Position numbers and translations under genes: made by a program | In this document: piece after piece, positions 1-8,015 of the stretch | Position numbering within the stretch: position 1 is the stretch's first letter | Layout: each line of letters opens with the position of its first letter | From: Mycolicibacterium iranicum | GTDB lineage: Bacteria > Actinomycetota > Actinomycetes > Mycobacteriales > Mycobacteriaceae | Assembly (NCBI RefSeq): GCF_002101705.1 | Contig: NZ_LQPC01000049.1 | Span: forward strand, 1 to 64,000 | Direction of reading: 5' to 3' | Length of the DNA: 64,000 nt | The notes under the pieces: generated by a model | The model's database searches: none | Seen by the model: the letters and a program-made list of their open reading frames with translations, nothing else | Told to the model about the DNA's origin: nothing

Positions 1-1
1 T

Positions 2-82
2 AGACAGCTCGCACTCCACTCGGAGGTCTTCGTCTTGTCACCTCACCACGCCGTCACCAACGTCCGTGGTCAGTACAGCTAG
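2..82 (+). CDS. Possible 3' end of a gene entering from the left edge
   Basis: This frame is open from the window edge to a TAG at 80-82 and encodes 26 residues ending in VTNVRGQYS. It converges on the next gene with a 4-nt overlap of stop codons, a common arrangement for real tail-to-tail genes here. The fragment is too short to assign to a family, and an open frame of this length could be chance. Confidence 0.3.
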   Translation, partial: RQLALHSEVFVLSPHHAVTNVRGQYS

Positions 83-483
83 CCGAACGCCGGGATGGGA
101 TCGCCGATCCGATAGCCCTCGATCGCCTCGATGTGCACGAACAGCTCGTCGAGGTTGAACTGGTAATCGGCGTCACTGCCGACGAAGACGACGTGGGCGA
201 TCTGGCCGTCATCTTCTGGGCTCAGCATGATGACGGTGGCGTCGGCCGTTCCCGCATCATGGTCGACGTCGGCGGATGAGTCCGGCCAGATCCAGTACAC
301 ACCAGCCCCGTCGTCGGTCTCATCGCCGTACAGCCAGCCGCGGTCGGTCAGCTTGGCGTCGAATTCCTCAAGCTCCGCGACGAGTTCGAGTTGGTCGACC
401 ACGTCCGCCGGCAACCAGGCCTCATTGCGGGCGGACTGCCGCTTCTTGCGGCGCGCTTTCTTCTTCTCCGACGCGCGTGACAT
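79..483 (-). CDS. Small conserved hypothetical protein
   Basis: A 134-residue protein. It has a very basic N-terminus (Lys/Arg-rich residues about 5-18), followed by an acidic domain rich in Asp with a central Trp pair near YWIWPD. No signal peptide, membrane segment or known catalytic motif is visible. Its ATG at 483 follows directly after the metZ TGA (484-486) with no gap, so it is probably the last gene of the purT-metZ operon and translated by coupling. I do not recognise the family. The basic tail could suggest nucleic-acid contact, but that is only a guess. Confidence 0.7.
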   Translation of the reverse strand: MSRASEKKKARRKKRQSARNEAWLPADVVDQLELVAELEEFDAKLTDRGWLYGDETDDGAGVYWIWPDSSADVDHDAGTADATVIMLSPEDDGQIAHVVFVGSDADYQFNLDELFVHIEAIEGYRIGDPIPAFG

Positions 484-1698
484 TCAGCTCAGCGCCTGGT
501 CCAGATCCGAGATCAGATCTTCGGTGCCCTCCAGCCCGACCGAGATCCGGACCACGCCGTCGCCGAGCCCGATCGCGGCACGTCCTTCCGGTCCCATCGC
601 CCGGTGGGTGGTGGTCGCGGGATGGGTGATGAGCGACTTCGCATCGCCGAGGTTGTTGGAGATGTCGACGATCTGCAGCTTGTCGAGCACCTCGAACGCG
701 CGCTCCTTCGAGGAGCCCGCGAGCTCGAAGGTGACCACGGTTCCGCCGCCGGTCATTTGACGCTTCGCGAGGTCGTACTGCGGATGCGACTCCAGGAACG
801 GGTACTTCACCCAGCTCACCGCCGAATGACCTTCCAGAAACTCGGCGATCCGGTGCGCCGACGAATTCTGGTGCTGCACACGAAGAGCGAGCGTCTCGAG
901 GCCCTTGAGCAGCGTCCAGGCGTTGAACGGGCTCAGCGCGGGGCCGGTGTGCCGCATCAGCTTCTGCACGGGCCCGTCGATGTACTCTTTGCTGCCGAGG
1001 ATGGCTCCGCCCAGCACGCGGCCCTGCCCGTCGATGTGCTTGGTGCCCGAGTACACGGCGACGTCGACGCCCAGCGGGAAGCCCTGCTGCAGGATCGGCG
1101 TGGCAAAGACGTTGTCGAGCACCACCTTTGCGCCGGCCGCATGCGCGAGGTCGCACACCGCGGCGATGTCGACCAGCGACTGCATCGGGTTCGACGGTGT
1201 CTCGAAGAACACCGCCTGAGTGGGGACCGAGAGTGCCTCCTCCCACTGGGAGAGGTCCTCACCGTCGACGAAGACGGTCTCGACGCCCCAGCGCGGCAGG
1301 ATCTCGCTGCACACCACGAAGCACGAACCGAACAGGCTGCGCGCCGCCACCAGTCGGTCGCCCGCTCCGAGCAGGGCGCCCAGCGAGGTGAACACTGCGG
1401 ACATGCCGGTCGACGTCGCGAAGCACGCGGGCGCCCCCTCCAACAGACGCAACCGCTCCTCGAACATCGAGATCGTCGGGTTGCCGTAGCGCGAGTAGAC
1501 GTAGCGGTCGATCTCGCCGGTGAACGCCTTTTCGGCGTCAGCGGCGGTCTCGTAGACGTATCCGGACGTCAGGTACATGGCCTCGGCGGTCTCCTCGAAG
1601 CCGGACCGCAGAAGCCCGCCGCGGACGCCGATGGTGGCCTGGCTGACGCCGTCGGGGAGCTTCGCGGGAATCCGCACCGAGGGCACCTCGCCGGTCAT
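484..1698 (-). CDS. metZ: O-succinylhomoserine sulfhydrylase MetZ
   Basis: A PLP-dependent enzyme of the Cys/Met metabolism family. It makes homocysteine from O-succinylhomoserine (or the O-acetyl ester) and sulfide in methionine synthesis. The protein has 404 residues, close to the roughly 406 of the M. tuberculosis enzyme. Visible family motifs are YSRYGNPT (about 68-75), ATSTGMSA (94-101), the DNVFATP stretch (about 195-201) and SGTKHIDGQG, where Lys220 should carry PLP. The start at 1698 is preferred because its ATG overlaps the rhodanese stop as ATGA. Pairing with a rhodanese fits sulfur assimilation and matches the Rv0390-Rv0391 order as I recall it. Confidence 0.93.
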   Translation of the reverse strand: MTGEVPSVRIPAKLPDGVSQATIGVRGGLLRSGFEETAEAMYLTSGYVYETAADAEKAFTGEIDRYVYSRYGNPTISMFEERLRLLEGAPACFATSTGMSAVFTSLGALLGAGDRLVAARSLFGSCFVVCSEILPRWGVETVFVDGEDLSQWEEALSVPTQAVFFETPSNPMQSLVDIAAVCDLAHAAGAKVVLDNVFATPILQQGFPLGVDVAVYSGTKHIDGQGRVLGGAILGSKEYIDGPVQKLMRHTGPALSPFNAWTLLKGLETLALRVQHQNSSAHRIAEFLEGHSAVSWVKYPFLESHPQYDLAKRQMTGGGTVVTFELAGSSKERAFEVLDKLQIVDISNNLGDAKSLITHPATTTHRAMGPEGRAAIGLGDGVVRISVGLEGTEDLISDLDQALS

Positions 1699-2108
1699 GA
1701 CTGCACCCACGGAAGTCCGACGGCTTTCCACCCGGTGCCGCCGCGATGCTTGTTCTCGTCGAGGTTGCCCTCGAAGCCGTCGAGGATGTTGTAGGACGGT
1801 CCGATGCCCGCTTCGGTCGCAGCCTCGGCAGCCCCGATGGACCGGTTGCCGGAGCGACACAGGAAGACCACAGGACGCTCGCCGGGCGTCACCCCGGCCG
1901 CTTTCAACTCGTCGACGAAGCGATCATTATGGCTGCCGTCGGTGCGGTTCCACTCGATGTAGACGACCTCGCGCCCCAGGCTCGACGTGTCGGCCACCCC
2001 GACGAAGCGCCATTCGGCCTGGGTGCGGCAGTCGACGAGCACCGCATCGGGTGTGTCGCTCAGCAGCTTCCAAGCCTCCTCGGGCGTGATGTCTCCGGCA
2101 TAGCTCAC
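1695..2108 (-). CDS. Single-domain rhodanese-like sulfurtransferase
   Basis: A 137-residue rhodanese fold. The active-site loop CRSGNR carries the catalytic Cys at residue 84, and the CH2A-like motif VLVDCRTQAEW lies at about 23-33. Such proteins pass sulfane sulfur through a Cys persulfide. Starting at the GTG at 2108 removes an unlikely N-terminal extension that runs antisense-like through the next gene. Its TGA overlaps the metZ ATG by 4 nt, so the two are probably translationally coupled and may work together in sulfur transfer to methionine. The physiological donor cannot be told from sequence. Confidence 0.88.
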   Translation of the reverse strand: MSYAGDITPEEAWKLLSDTPDAVLVDCRTQAEWRFVGVADTSSLGREVVYIEWNRTDGSHNDRFVDELKAAGVTPGERPVVFLCRSGNRSIGAAEAATEAGIGPSYNILDGFEGNLDENKHRGGTGWKAVGLPWVQS

Positions 2109-2127
2109 GAGCGTGAGTCTCCCACAG

Positions 2128-2580
2128 CTAACTGGGACCGGTCGAACAGACCTTCCAGGCTCCGTCCTCGCGCGCGAAGGACATCTCGACGGTTTCCTTG
2201 GCCTCTTTGTCGTTGTCGAAGTAGTAGGTGATGTCAGCGGTCGCGGTATCCCCGTCGACAACGACGGCGTCGACCCGATCCACGTAACGGTCACCGCGCT
2301 CAGCGACCGAATCACGTTGAGCATCGAGCACTTTGGATTCTTCGCTCTGCTGCGCGGCACAGGTGAACGCCCGGAAATCCTGGTAGCTCTCGCGCTGCAG
2401 CGCATCGTTCTGCCCGGACGCGGCGCGCGCGATCTGCTGCGCGTCGGTCAGGTCGTCACCGGAGAACACGTTCATCAACCAGATTCCGATCACGACGGCC
2501 ACAATGATGGCCAGCGCCCCGAGAAAGGGGGCGATGGCGGACCGACCGGTGGAGTCAGCAGGTTCGGTCGGCTCGGTCAT
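2128..2580 (-). CDS. Membrane-anchored protein with an extracytoplasmic NTF2-like domain
   Basis: A 150-residue protein. A short cytoplasmic Thr/Glu/Pro-rich head is followed by one transmembrane helix (about 17-39, IAPFLGALAIIVAVVIGIWL) and a soluble domain ending in the EDGAWKVCSTG pattern. The layout resembles the mycobacterial Rv0361-like proteins, another of which is encoded at 14615-15382: one helix followed by an NTF2/DUF4878-like fold with a conserved C-terminal W-K-[IV]-C. Its ATG overlaps the purT TGA (ATGA), so it is the second gene of the purT operon. The function is unknown; family assignment rests on the layout and C-terminal motif only. Confidence 0.8.
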   Translation of the reverse strand: MTEPTEPADSTGRSAIAPFLGALAIIVAVVIGIWLMNVFSGDDLTDAQQIARAASGQNDALQRESYQDFRAFTCAAQQSEESKVLDAQRDSVAERGDRYVDRVDAVVVDGDTATADITYYFDNDKEAKETVEMSFAREDGAWKVCSTGPS

Positions 2581-3692
2581 TCCGCCACCCGGAGCCTGCG
2601 CAGAACCGTAGCCACGCGGCGCGCGCGGTCACGCGCGACGATCGGATCGGGTGCGGTCGCCAGCGAAAGCCCCAGCCACGGCGTCCCGCCGGGAAAGACC
2701 CGGATGTCACTCTCGGCAACGGCGAGCGCCTCGGCCACCACCGAGCGCAGGGCGCCGGTATCGGCGGCAGCTCCCACGTCGCCCGCGTAGGTCACCTCGA
2801 CTGCACCCGGCGAGATCATGATTGTGTCGACCGGCAACCCCAGAACCGCTCTTGCATGCAGCTCGAACTGGGACAGCCGCTGCGAGCGCAGCGTGACCAG
2901 CCCGCTGTCATGCAGTCGCGGCCGGACATCGGAGAAGTAGACCTCGTCGCCGCGAACCAGCAATTCCACCGCGAAAACGCCGCGCCCGCCGAGGGAGTTG
3001 ACGATACGTGCCGCAATCGACTTCGCCGAGTCCAGCGCCGCGGGCGAAAGATGTTGCGGCTGCCACGATTCCAAAGCATCGCTGGTGGTCTGGTGGTGGC
3101 CGATCGGCTCGCAGAACGACACCGTCGGGCCGGAGGGGCCGGTGGTGCGCACCGTCAACAGCGTCACCTCGACGTCGACCTCAACCACGGTTTCGGCGAT
3201 CACCCTCTGCAGGCTGAGCTTCCCGCCCGCGACCGCGCTGCGCCAGGCCGGCTCCACGTCCTCGGGCCGAAGGAGCACCGACTCCCCCTCGCCGGGAGCA
3301 GCGGCGACCGGCTTGACCACCAGCGGGAATCCCGCGTGCTGGGCTATTGCGGTGAGCTCGTCGGCCGAACCCGCGAACCAGAACGGCGCGGTCGGCAGCC
3401 CCAACTCGTCGGCGGCCAGCCGGCGCAGGCCTTCTCCGTCCAAGGACAGACGGGCGGCGCGCGGTGTCGGAAACACCTCGACGTCGCCGCGGCCGGCAAC
3501 CTCGACCAGCACGTCCGTCGCGACGGTTTCGGTGTCGGCGACCACGAAGTGCGGCTTCTTCTCGTCGATCAGCGCCTGCACGTCGGTGTGGTCGTCGACC
3601 GTCACGACGTCCGCACCGAGGTGGCCGAACGCCAGCGCGAGCTCACGGGTTCGGTCGCCCGCACCCAGCAGCATCACCGTTGTCTCACTCAT
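2577..3692 (-). CDS. purT: Divergent PurT-like ATP-grasp GAR transformylase
   Basis: PurT makes formyl-GAR from GAR, formate and ATP in purine synthesis. This 371-residue protein aligns by eye along the whole family: VMLLGAGD at the N-terminus, VKPVAAAPGEGES (about 126-138), EVTLLTVR, ESWQPQHLSP and a metal-site region near 241-270. It is shorter than the usual 390-420 residues, lacking the leader before the first strand. Several usually conserved residues differ: the metal ligand pair is Glu243/Asp255 where E. coli has two Glu, GSGE at the N-terminus is GAGD, and the PEIEAIAT loop is ADTETVAT. It may still be an active PurT or may use a related substrate. It is first in the operon that ends with metZ. 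Confidence 0.8.
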   Translation of the reverse strand: MSETTVMLLGAGDRTRELALAFGHLGADVVTVDDHTDVQALIDEKKPHFVVADTETVATDVLVEVAGRGDVEVFPTPRAARLSLDGEGLRRLAADELGLPTAPFWFAGSADELTAIAQHAGFPLVVKPVAAAPGEGESVLLRPEDVEPAWRSAVAGGKLSLQRVIAETVVEVDVEVTLLTVRTTGPSGPTVSFCEPIGHHQTTSDALESWQPQHLSPAALDSAKSIAARIVNSLGGRGVFAVELLVRGDEVYFSDVRPRLHDSGLVTLRSQRLSQFELHARAVLGLPVDTIMISPGAVEVTYAGDVGAAADTGALRSVVAEALAVAESDIRVFPGGTPWLGLSLATAPDPIVARDRARRVATVLRRLRVAE

Positions 3693-3796
3693 CGATTTCA
3701 GCCTGCCAGACGCATCGAGAGAATCGGAACCGGGACTGACGATCCGTGGATGACACGCCCCTTGAATCCACGCTGACGCCGCAGGCAGCAGGGGGC

Positions 3797-3908
3797 ATGA
3801 CCCGCAGAACGACAGTGGAAGTACCCGATTTGACCGGCCGACTGACCGTCGTGACCGGAGGAAGCGACGGAGTCGGCCCGGAGCTGGCCGAGCGGCTTGC
3901 CGCCCAGG
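3797..3908 (+). pseudogene. N-terminal fragment of a short-chain dehydrogenase gene
   Basis: Starting at ATG 3797, preceded by a purine-rich AGCAGGGGG stretch, the frame encodes a typical SDR N-terminus: the PDLTGR lead-in, VVTGGSDGVG as the nucleotide-binding TGxxxGxG turn, then ELAERLAAQGG. At about 3908 similarity stops and the frame runs on antisense through the neighbouring marR gene. Nothing of the NNAG or YxxxK regions follows. This is best read as what was left of an SDR gene after a deletion between purT and marR. The rest of 3693-3948 shows no other gene. Confidence 0.6.
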
Positions 3909-3948
3909 GTGGAAAGCACTATGGTCCAGCGGTTTCCGTCATCTCTCC

Positions 3949-4425
3949 TCACCGGGGTCCGAGTTCTTCCAGGAACGTCTGCATCGCCGCACCGAGCGCA
4001 GTGAAGACCCGGTGGGCGGCGACGAGATCGGCGTCGGCCAACCCGGCCATGCTGTCGTGGGCGTGTTCGGCGAGCGGAGTGAAGAAACCGCGCGCGACCC
4101 CCATGCCGTGGTCGGACATCCGCAGCCGCACTCTGCGGCGGTCCGCGGGGTCGGCTTCGCGCAACAGATGCCCGGACTCGACCATCCGCTCGACGAGGTA
4201 GGTGATCGCGGCGGCCGACACCCCCATCCGTGTCCGGAGCTCCCCCGCTGTCAGCGGTTCACCGGCCCCTTCGGCGACCATCACGTGCAACAGGGCGCGG
4301 AAGTCGTTGGCCGTCACGTCGTGCAGCGCGGCGAATCTCTGTCCGACAGCGTCGGAGGCGGCGGTCAGTGCGCGCATGTCGGAGGCCATCTGCGCCTCCA
4401 GCGCAGCCCGATCATCTCTGTGCAC
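3949..4425 (-). CDS. MarR-family transcriptional regulator
   Basis: A 158-residue winged-helix regulator. The core ANDFRALLHV-MVAEGAGEPLTAGELRTRMGVS-AAAITYLVERMVESGHLLREADPADRRRVRLRMSD contains the MarR recognition helix and the DRR-R-x-R-L wing. It is divergent from an MMPL-type exporter, and a nested palindrome lies between the two starts (4445-4475). This fits the usual MarR role of repressing both genes until a toxic ligand is bound. The ligand is unknown. Confidence 0.9.
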   Translation of the reverse strand: MHRDDRAALEAQMASDMRALTAASDAVGQRFAALHDVTANDFRALLHVMVAEGAGEPLTAGELRTRMGVSAAAITYLVERMVESGHLLREADPADRRRVRLRMSDHGMGVARGFFTPLAEHAHDSMAGLADADLVAAHRVFTALGAAMQTFLEELGPR

Positions 4426-4444
4426 CTCGACAGCATAACCGAAG

Positions 4445-4475
4445 TTTCAGTTGCTTAATGATTAAACATCTGAAA
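4445..4475. promoter_or_regulatory. Nested palindromic operator between marR and the MMPL gene
   Basis: Two inverted repeats share one centre at 4460: TTTCAG (4445-4450) with CTGAAA (4470-4475), and TTAAT (4455-4459) with ATTAA (4461-4465). The AT-rich block stands out against the GC-rich surroundings and fills most of the 61-bp gap between the two divergent starts. Position and symmetry suit a MarR dimer site covering both promoters. I cannot place a -10 hexamer with confidence. Confidence 0.7.
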
Positions 4476-4486
4476 TATTGGTGGCC

Positions 4487-6577
4487 ATGAAGCACCGCTA
4501 CTCCTGGGTGATCGCGATACTCGTCGTCCTCGTCTCCGGTGCCCTGATGGGCTTCCTCGGCAGCGACGACTCAGCCGGCCGGTCACCTGTGGCCGTACCG
4601 CCTACGTCGGAGTCCGCCCGTGCCGACGCCACGCGCACCCAATTCCCCGGCGGGGATCAGGTCCCCGCAATCCTCGTCGTCACCCGCGACGACGAAACAC
4701 CCCTCACACCGGCCGATCTCACCGCGGTGACCCAGACTTTCTCCGGGGCGAGCGAAGCGACGGGAAATGTGTCCGGCCCGCCACCGCAGGTCTCCGAGGA
4801 CGGCGAGGCCGCCATCGTGGTCGTCCCGCTGTCAGCGGAGCTGTCCGGATTCGAGCTCACCGACAAGGTCAAAGAGTTGCGCACCAAAGCGGCCGACAGC
4901 TTGCCCGACGACCTGCGCGCTCAGGTGACCGGCGGTCCGGCGTTCGGCGCCGACATCGCCGACTCGTTCTCGGGCGCCAACTTCACGCTGCTTGCTGTCA
5001 CGGCGGCCGTGGTGGCCCTGCTTCTCATCATCACCTACCGCTCACCGGTGCTGTGGCTGGTGCCGTTGCTGGTGATCGGCTTCGCCGACCGCGTCGCCGC
5101 CGTGGTCGGGGCGGCCGCCGCCGACGGGCTCGGCATGAGCCCCGACGGATCCACCGGCGGGATCACCAGCGTCCTGGTGTTCGGCGCCGGCACCAATTAC
5201 GCACTACTGCTGATCTCCCGCTATCGGGAAGAGTTGGGCCGCAGCACCTCTCATCACGAAGCACTCGACACCGCGGTGCGGCGGGCTGGTCCTGCGATCA
5301 TCGCCAGCAACGCGACGGTGGTGCTGGCGCTGTTGACCCTGCTCTTCGCATCGTCACCGAGCACCCGCAGCCTCGGGGTGCAGGCCGCGGCGGGTCTCGT
5401 CGTCGCAGCGGTGTTCGTCCTGCTGGTGCTGCCGCCCGCCCTCGGGCTCTGCGGCCGAAAGCTGTTCTGGCCGTTCATCCCCGCCGTCGGTGCGACCCCG
5501 CTCACCGACGGCGGCGTGTGGCACCGCGTCGCGGCGGCCGTCGCACGACGCCCCGCGAGGGTCGCCGTGGTCTCGATCGGCGCGCTGGCGCTGCTGTGCA
5601 CCGGCCTGCTCGGGACGCCGGTGGGTCTGTCGCAAACCGAGCAGTTCAGAGTCCAGGCCGAATCGGTTAGCGGCTACGACACGCTGGCCGCCCACTTCCC
5701 CAGCGGCCTGACCGATCCCGCCAGGGTCATCGCCGCCACCGATCGCTCTGCCGAGGTGCAGCGCGCCATCGCCGAAACCCCCGGCGTCGTGGCTGTGAAC
5801 CCGGCTGGTACGTCGCCGAATGGGCTCAGCCAGTGGTCGGTCGTGCTCGCGGCGGCCCCCGCGTCGGATGAAGCCTTCGAAACCGTTGACGCACTTCGGG
5901 ATTCCGTGCACGCCGTGGACCCGGACGCGCTCGTGGGCGGGTCGGACGCCACCGCCCGCGACGCCGCCGGGGCGGCCGGCCACGACCGGGCGGTCGTGAT
6001 CCCCGCGATCCTCATCGTCGTCCTGCTGGTGCTCTACGTGCTGCTGCGCGCGGCTCTGGCCCCGCTCGTCCTCGTCGGGGTCACCGTGCTCAGTGCCCTT
6101 GCGGCCCTGGGTCTCGGCGGCTGGGCCAGCGTGCACGTCTTCGGGTTCCCGGGCCTCGACAACACCGCCCCGTTGTTCGCATTCCTCTTCCTTGTCGCGC
6201 TCGGCGTGGACTACACGATCTTCCTCGTCACCCGCGCGCGGGAGGAGACACCGGAACACGGCACCCGCGACGGCATCGTGCGGGCCGTCTCGGCCACCGG
6301 CGCGGTGATCAGCAGCGCGGGCGTCGTCCTTGCCGCCGTGTTCTGCGTACTCGGGGTGCTGCCGCTCATCGTGCTCACCCAGGTCGGCATCATCGTCGGG
6401 CTGGGCATCCTGCTGGACACCTTCCTGGTGCGCACCGTGATAATCCCAGCGCTGTTCACGTTGATCGGGCCGAAGATCTGGTGGCCGGCGCTGCGTGACA
6501 CAGATGACGGTTCCGCAGGCGCAGAGCCGGTCGGCCGACACCGCGCCAGGACGGCCGCGGGTCCGCCAACGCGTTGA
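4487..6577 (+). CDS. MMPL/RND-family membrane exporter
   Basis: A 696-residue transporter of the MMPL (YdfJ-like) branch of the RND superfamily. It has an N-terminal helix (about 5-24), a first extracytoplasmic domain, then a bundle of five to six helices from about residue 165. The second half repeats this plan, with helices from about 505 onward. The proton-relay region shows VFGAGTNYALLLISRYREEL in the first half and FLFLVALGVDYTIFLVTRAREE in the second. The ATG at 4487 is preferred over a TTG/GTG nine bases upstream because it opens directly on the MKHRYSW lead-in. The divergent MarR suggests inducible efflux of a toxic compound. It is much shorter than lipid-exporting MmpL proteins. Confidence 0.9.
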   Translation: MKHRYSWVIAILVVLVSGALMGFLGSDDSAGRSPVAVPPTSESARADATRTQFPGGDQVPAILVVTRDDETPLTPADLTAVTQTFSGASEATGNVSGPPPQVSEDGEAAIVVVPLSAELSGFELTDKVKELRTKAADSLPDDLRAQVTGGPAFGADIADSFSGANFTLLAVTAAVVALLLIITYRSPVLWLVPLLVIGFADRVAAVVGAAAADGLGMSPDGSTGGITSVLVFGAGTNYALLLISRYREELGRSTSHHEALDTAVRRAGPAIIASNATVVLALLTLLFASSPSTRSLGVQAAAGLVVAAVFVLLVLPPALGLCGRKLFWPFIPAVGATPLTDGGVWHRVAAAVARRPARVAVVSIGALALLCTGLLGTPVGLSQTEQFRVQAESVSGYDTLAAHFPSGLTDPARVIAATDRSAEVQRAIAETPGVVAVNPAGTSPNGLSQWSVVLAAAPASDEAFETVDALRDSVHAVDPDALVGGSDATARDAAGAAGHDRAVVIPAILIVVLLVLYVLLRAALAPLVLVGVTVLSALAALGLGGWASVHVFGFPGLDNTAPLFAFLFLVALGVDYTIFLVTRAREETPEHGTRDGIVRAVSATGAVISSAGVVLAAVFCVLGVLPLIVLTQVGIIVGLGILLDTFLVRTVIIPALFTLIGPKIWWPALRDTDDGSAGAEPVGRHRARTAAGPPTR

Positions 6578-6612
6578 TCGGGCACTTCGTCTCCCGCGGG
6601 TAGCGTCGAGAC

Positions 6613-7821
6613 ATGACCCAGGCTGCACCCGAGTTGCCGCCGCTGCACATGCGGCGCGACGCCTTCGACCCGGTCCCGCAGCTACGCGAGATCCGGGAGA
6701 ACGAAGGCGTCCGCACCGTCACCGGCGCGTTCGGTATGCAGGTCTACCTCGTCACCCGCTACGACGACATCAAGACCGTGCTCTCGGACTACACCCGGTT
6801 CTCCAACGACAGGCCGCCCGGCTTCACCGTCCCCGGCGCACCGCCGGTCGACGACGAAGCCCAGGCCCGCGCCCGGGCGGGCAACCTGCTCGGCCTGGAC
6901 CCGCCCGAACATCAGCGGTTGCGCCGCATGCTGACCCCCGAGTTCACCCACCGGAGGATGAAGCGCCTGCAGCCCCGCATCGTCGAGATCGTCGATGCCC
7001 AACTGGACGCGCTGGAAGCGGCGGGACCGGGTGCAGACCTGGTCGAGCATTTCGCGCTGCCGATTCCGTCGCTCGTCATCTGTGAACTGCTCGGCGTGCC
7101 CTACGCCGACCGCGACGGCTTTCAGAAGCGCAGCGCGCGCCAATTGGATCTCTCGATCCCGATTCCCGATCGATTCGAGCTGCAGCGCCAGGGCCGGGCC
7201 TACATGGCCGGCCTCGTCGAGCGTGCCAGAACCGAACCGGGCGACGACATCCTCGGCATGCTGATTCGCGAGCACGGCTCCGATCTCAGCGATGACGAGC
7301 TGATCGGCATCGCCGGGCTGCTGCTGCTCGCCGGCCACGAGACGACATCGAACATGTTGGCGCTGGGCACCCTTGCGCTGCTGCGCCATCCCGATCAGCT
7401 CGCCACCGTGCGGGACGAACCCGGCGCCGTGGCCCCGGCGGTGGAAGAGCTGCTGAGATGGCTGTCGATCGTCCAGACCGCGATCCCGCGGATCACCACC
7501 ACTGACGTCGAGATCGCCGGCGTCACGATCCCCGCCGGGCATCTGGTGTTCGCTTCGCTTCCCTGCGGCAACCGCGACGGTGAATTCATCGAAGTCCCAG
7601 ACACTCTCGACATCGCCAGAGGAGCTCCCGGTCACCTGGCGTTCGGACACGGCGTCCACCACTGCCTCGGTGCGCCGCTGGCTCGGATGGAGATGCAGAT
7701 CGCATTCCCCGCGCTGCTGCGTCGGTTCCCGGCGCTGGAGCTGGCCGAAGACTTCGCCGATGTGCAGTTCCGGTCGTTCCACTTCATCTACGGTCTGAAG
7801 TCGTTGGAGGTGCGCTGGTGA
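6613..7821 (+). CDS. Cytochrome P450
   Basis: A 402-residue soluble bacterial P450. It shows the I-helix oxygen-activation motif AGHETTS (240-246), the K-helix ExxR (Glu279-Arg282) and the heme loop FGHGVHHCLGAP with Cys351 as thiolate ligand. The I-helix acid-alcohol pair (Glu-Thr) is intact, so monooxygenase chemistry is expected; the substrate is unknown. The ATG at 6613 sits 6 nt after TAGCGT (6601-6606), a -10 hexamer that would give a leaderless message, so the gene probably has its own promoter downstream of the exporter. Its TGA overlaps the ferredoxin GTG as GTGA. Confidence 0.95.
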   Translation: MTQAAPELPPLHMRRDAFDPVPQLREIRENEGVRTVTGAFGMQVYLVTRYDDIKTVLSDYTRFSNDRPPGFTVPGAPPVDDEAQARARAGNLLGLDPPEHQRLRRMLTPEFTHRRMKRLQPRIVEIVDAQLDALEAAGPGADLVEHFALPIPSLVICELLGVPYADRDGFQKRSARQLDLSIPIPDRFELQRQGRAYMAGLVERARTEPGDDILGMLIREHGSDLSDDELIGIAGLLLLAGHETTSNMLALGTLALLRHPDQLATVRDEPGAVAPAVEELLRWLSIVQTAIPRITTTDVEIAGVTIPAGHLVFASLPCGNRDGEFIEVPDTLDIARGAPGHLAFGHGVHHCLGAPLARMEMQIAFPALLRRFPALELAEDFADVQFRSFHFIYGLKSLEVRW

Positions 7822-8015
7822 GCAGGGTTGTCGCGGACCGCGAACTGTGTATTCAGGCGGGCAACTGCGTAATGGTGGCCGGAGAGGTCTTCGACCAGGA
7901 CGACGACGGCATCGTCGAGATCCTGCGAGAGGACGTCAGCGGCGAGGACGCCGAGCACGCCGCAGAGGCGGTCAAGCTGTGTCCCGCGAGTGCTCTTCGT
8001 CTGGAAGATCGATAA
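7818..8015 (+). CDS. 3Fe-4S ferredoxin, electron donor to the P450
   Basis: A 65-residue ferredoxin with cluster ligands Cys11, Cys17 and Cys55 in the pattern CxxAxxC...CP. The residue where a 4Fe-4S protein would have its second Cys is Ala14, so a 3Fe-4S cluster is expected, as in other P450-linked mycobacterial ferredoxins. The GTG start overlaps the P450 stop by 4 nt, giving a clear redox pair; a reductase is not nearby. Its last 44 bases overlap the 3' end of the converging membrane-protein gene. Confidence 0.92.
   Translation: MSRVVADRELCIQAGNCVMVAGEVFDQDDDGIVEILREDVSGEDAEHAAEAVKLCPASALRLEDR

Noticed and set aside
604..1794. Long plus-strand frame opposite metZ
   Set aside because: It is Arg/His-rich antisense sequence, a usual shadow in high-GC DNA; metZ on the minus strand has all enzyme motifs.
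5354..6628. 424-codon minus-strand frame inside the MMPL gene
   Set aside because: Antisense to a complete transporter with a low-complexity Arg/Asp/Gly composition.
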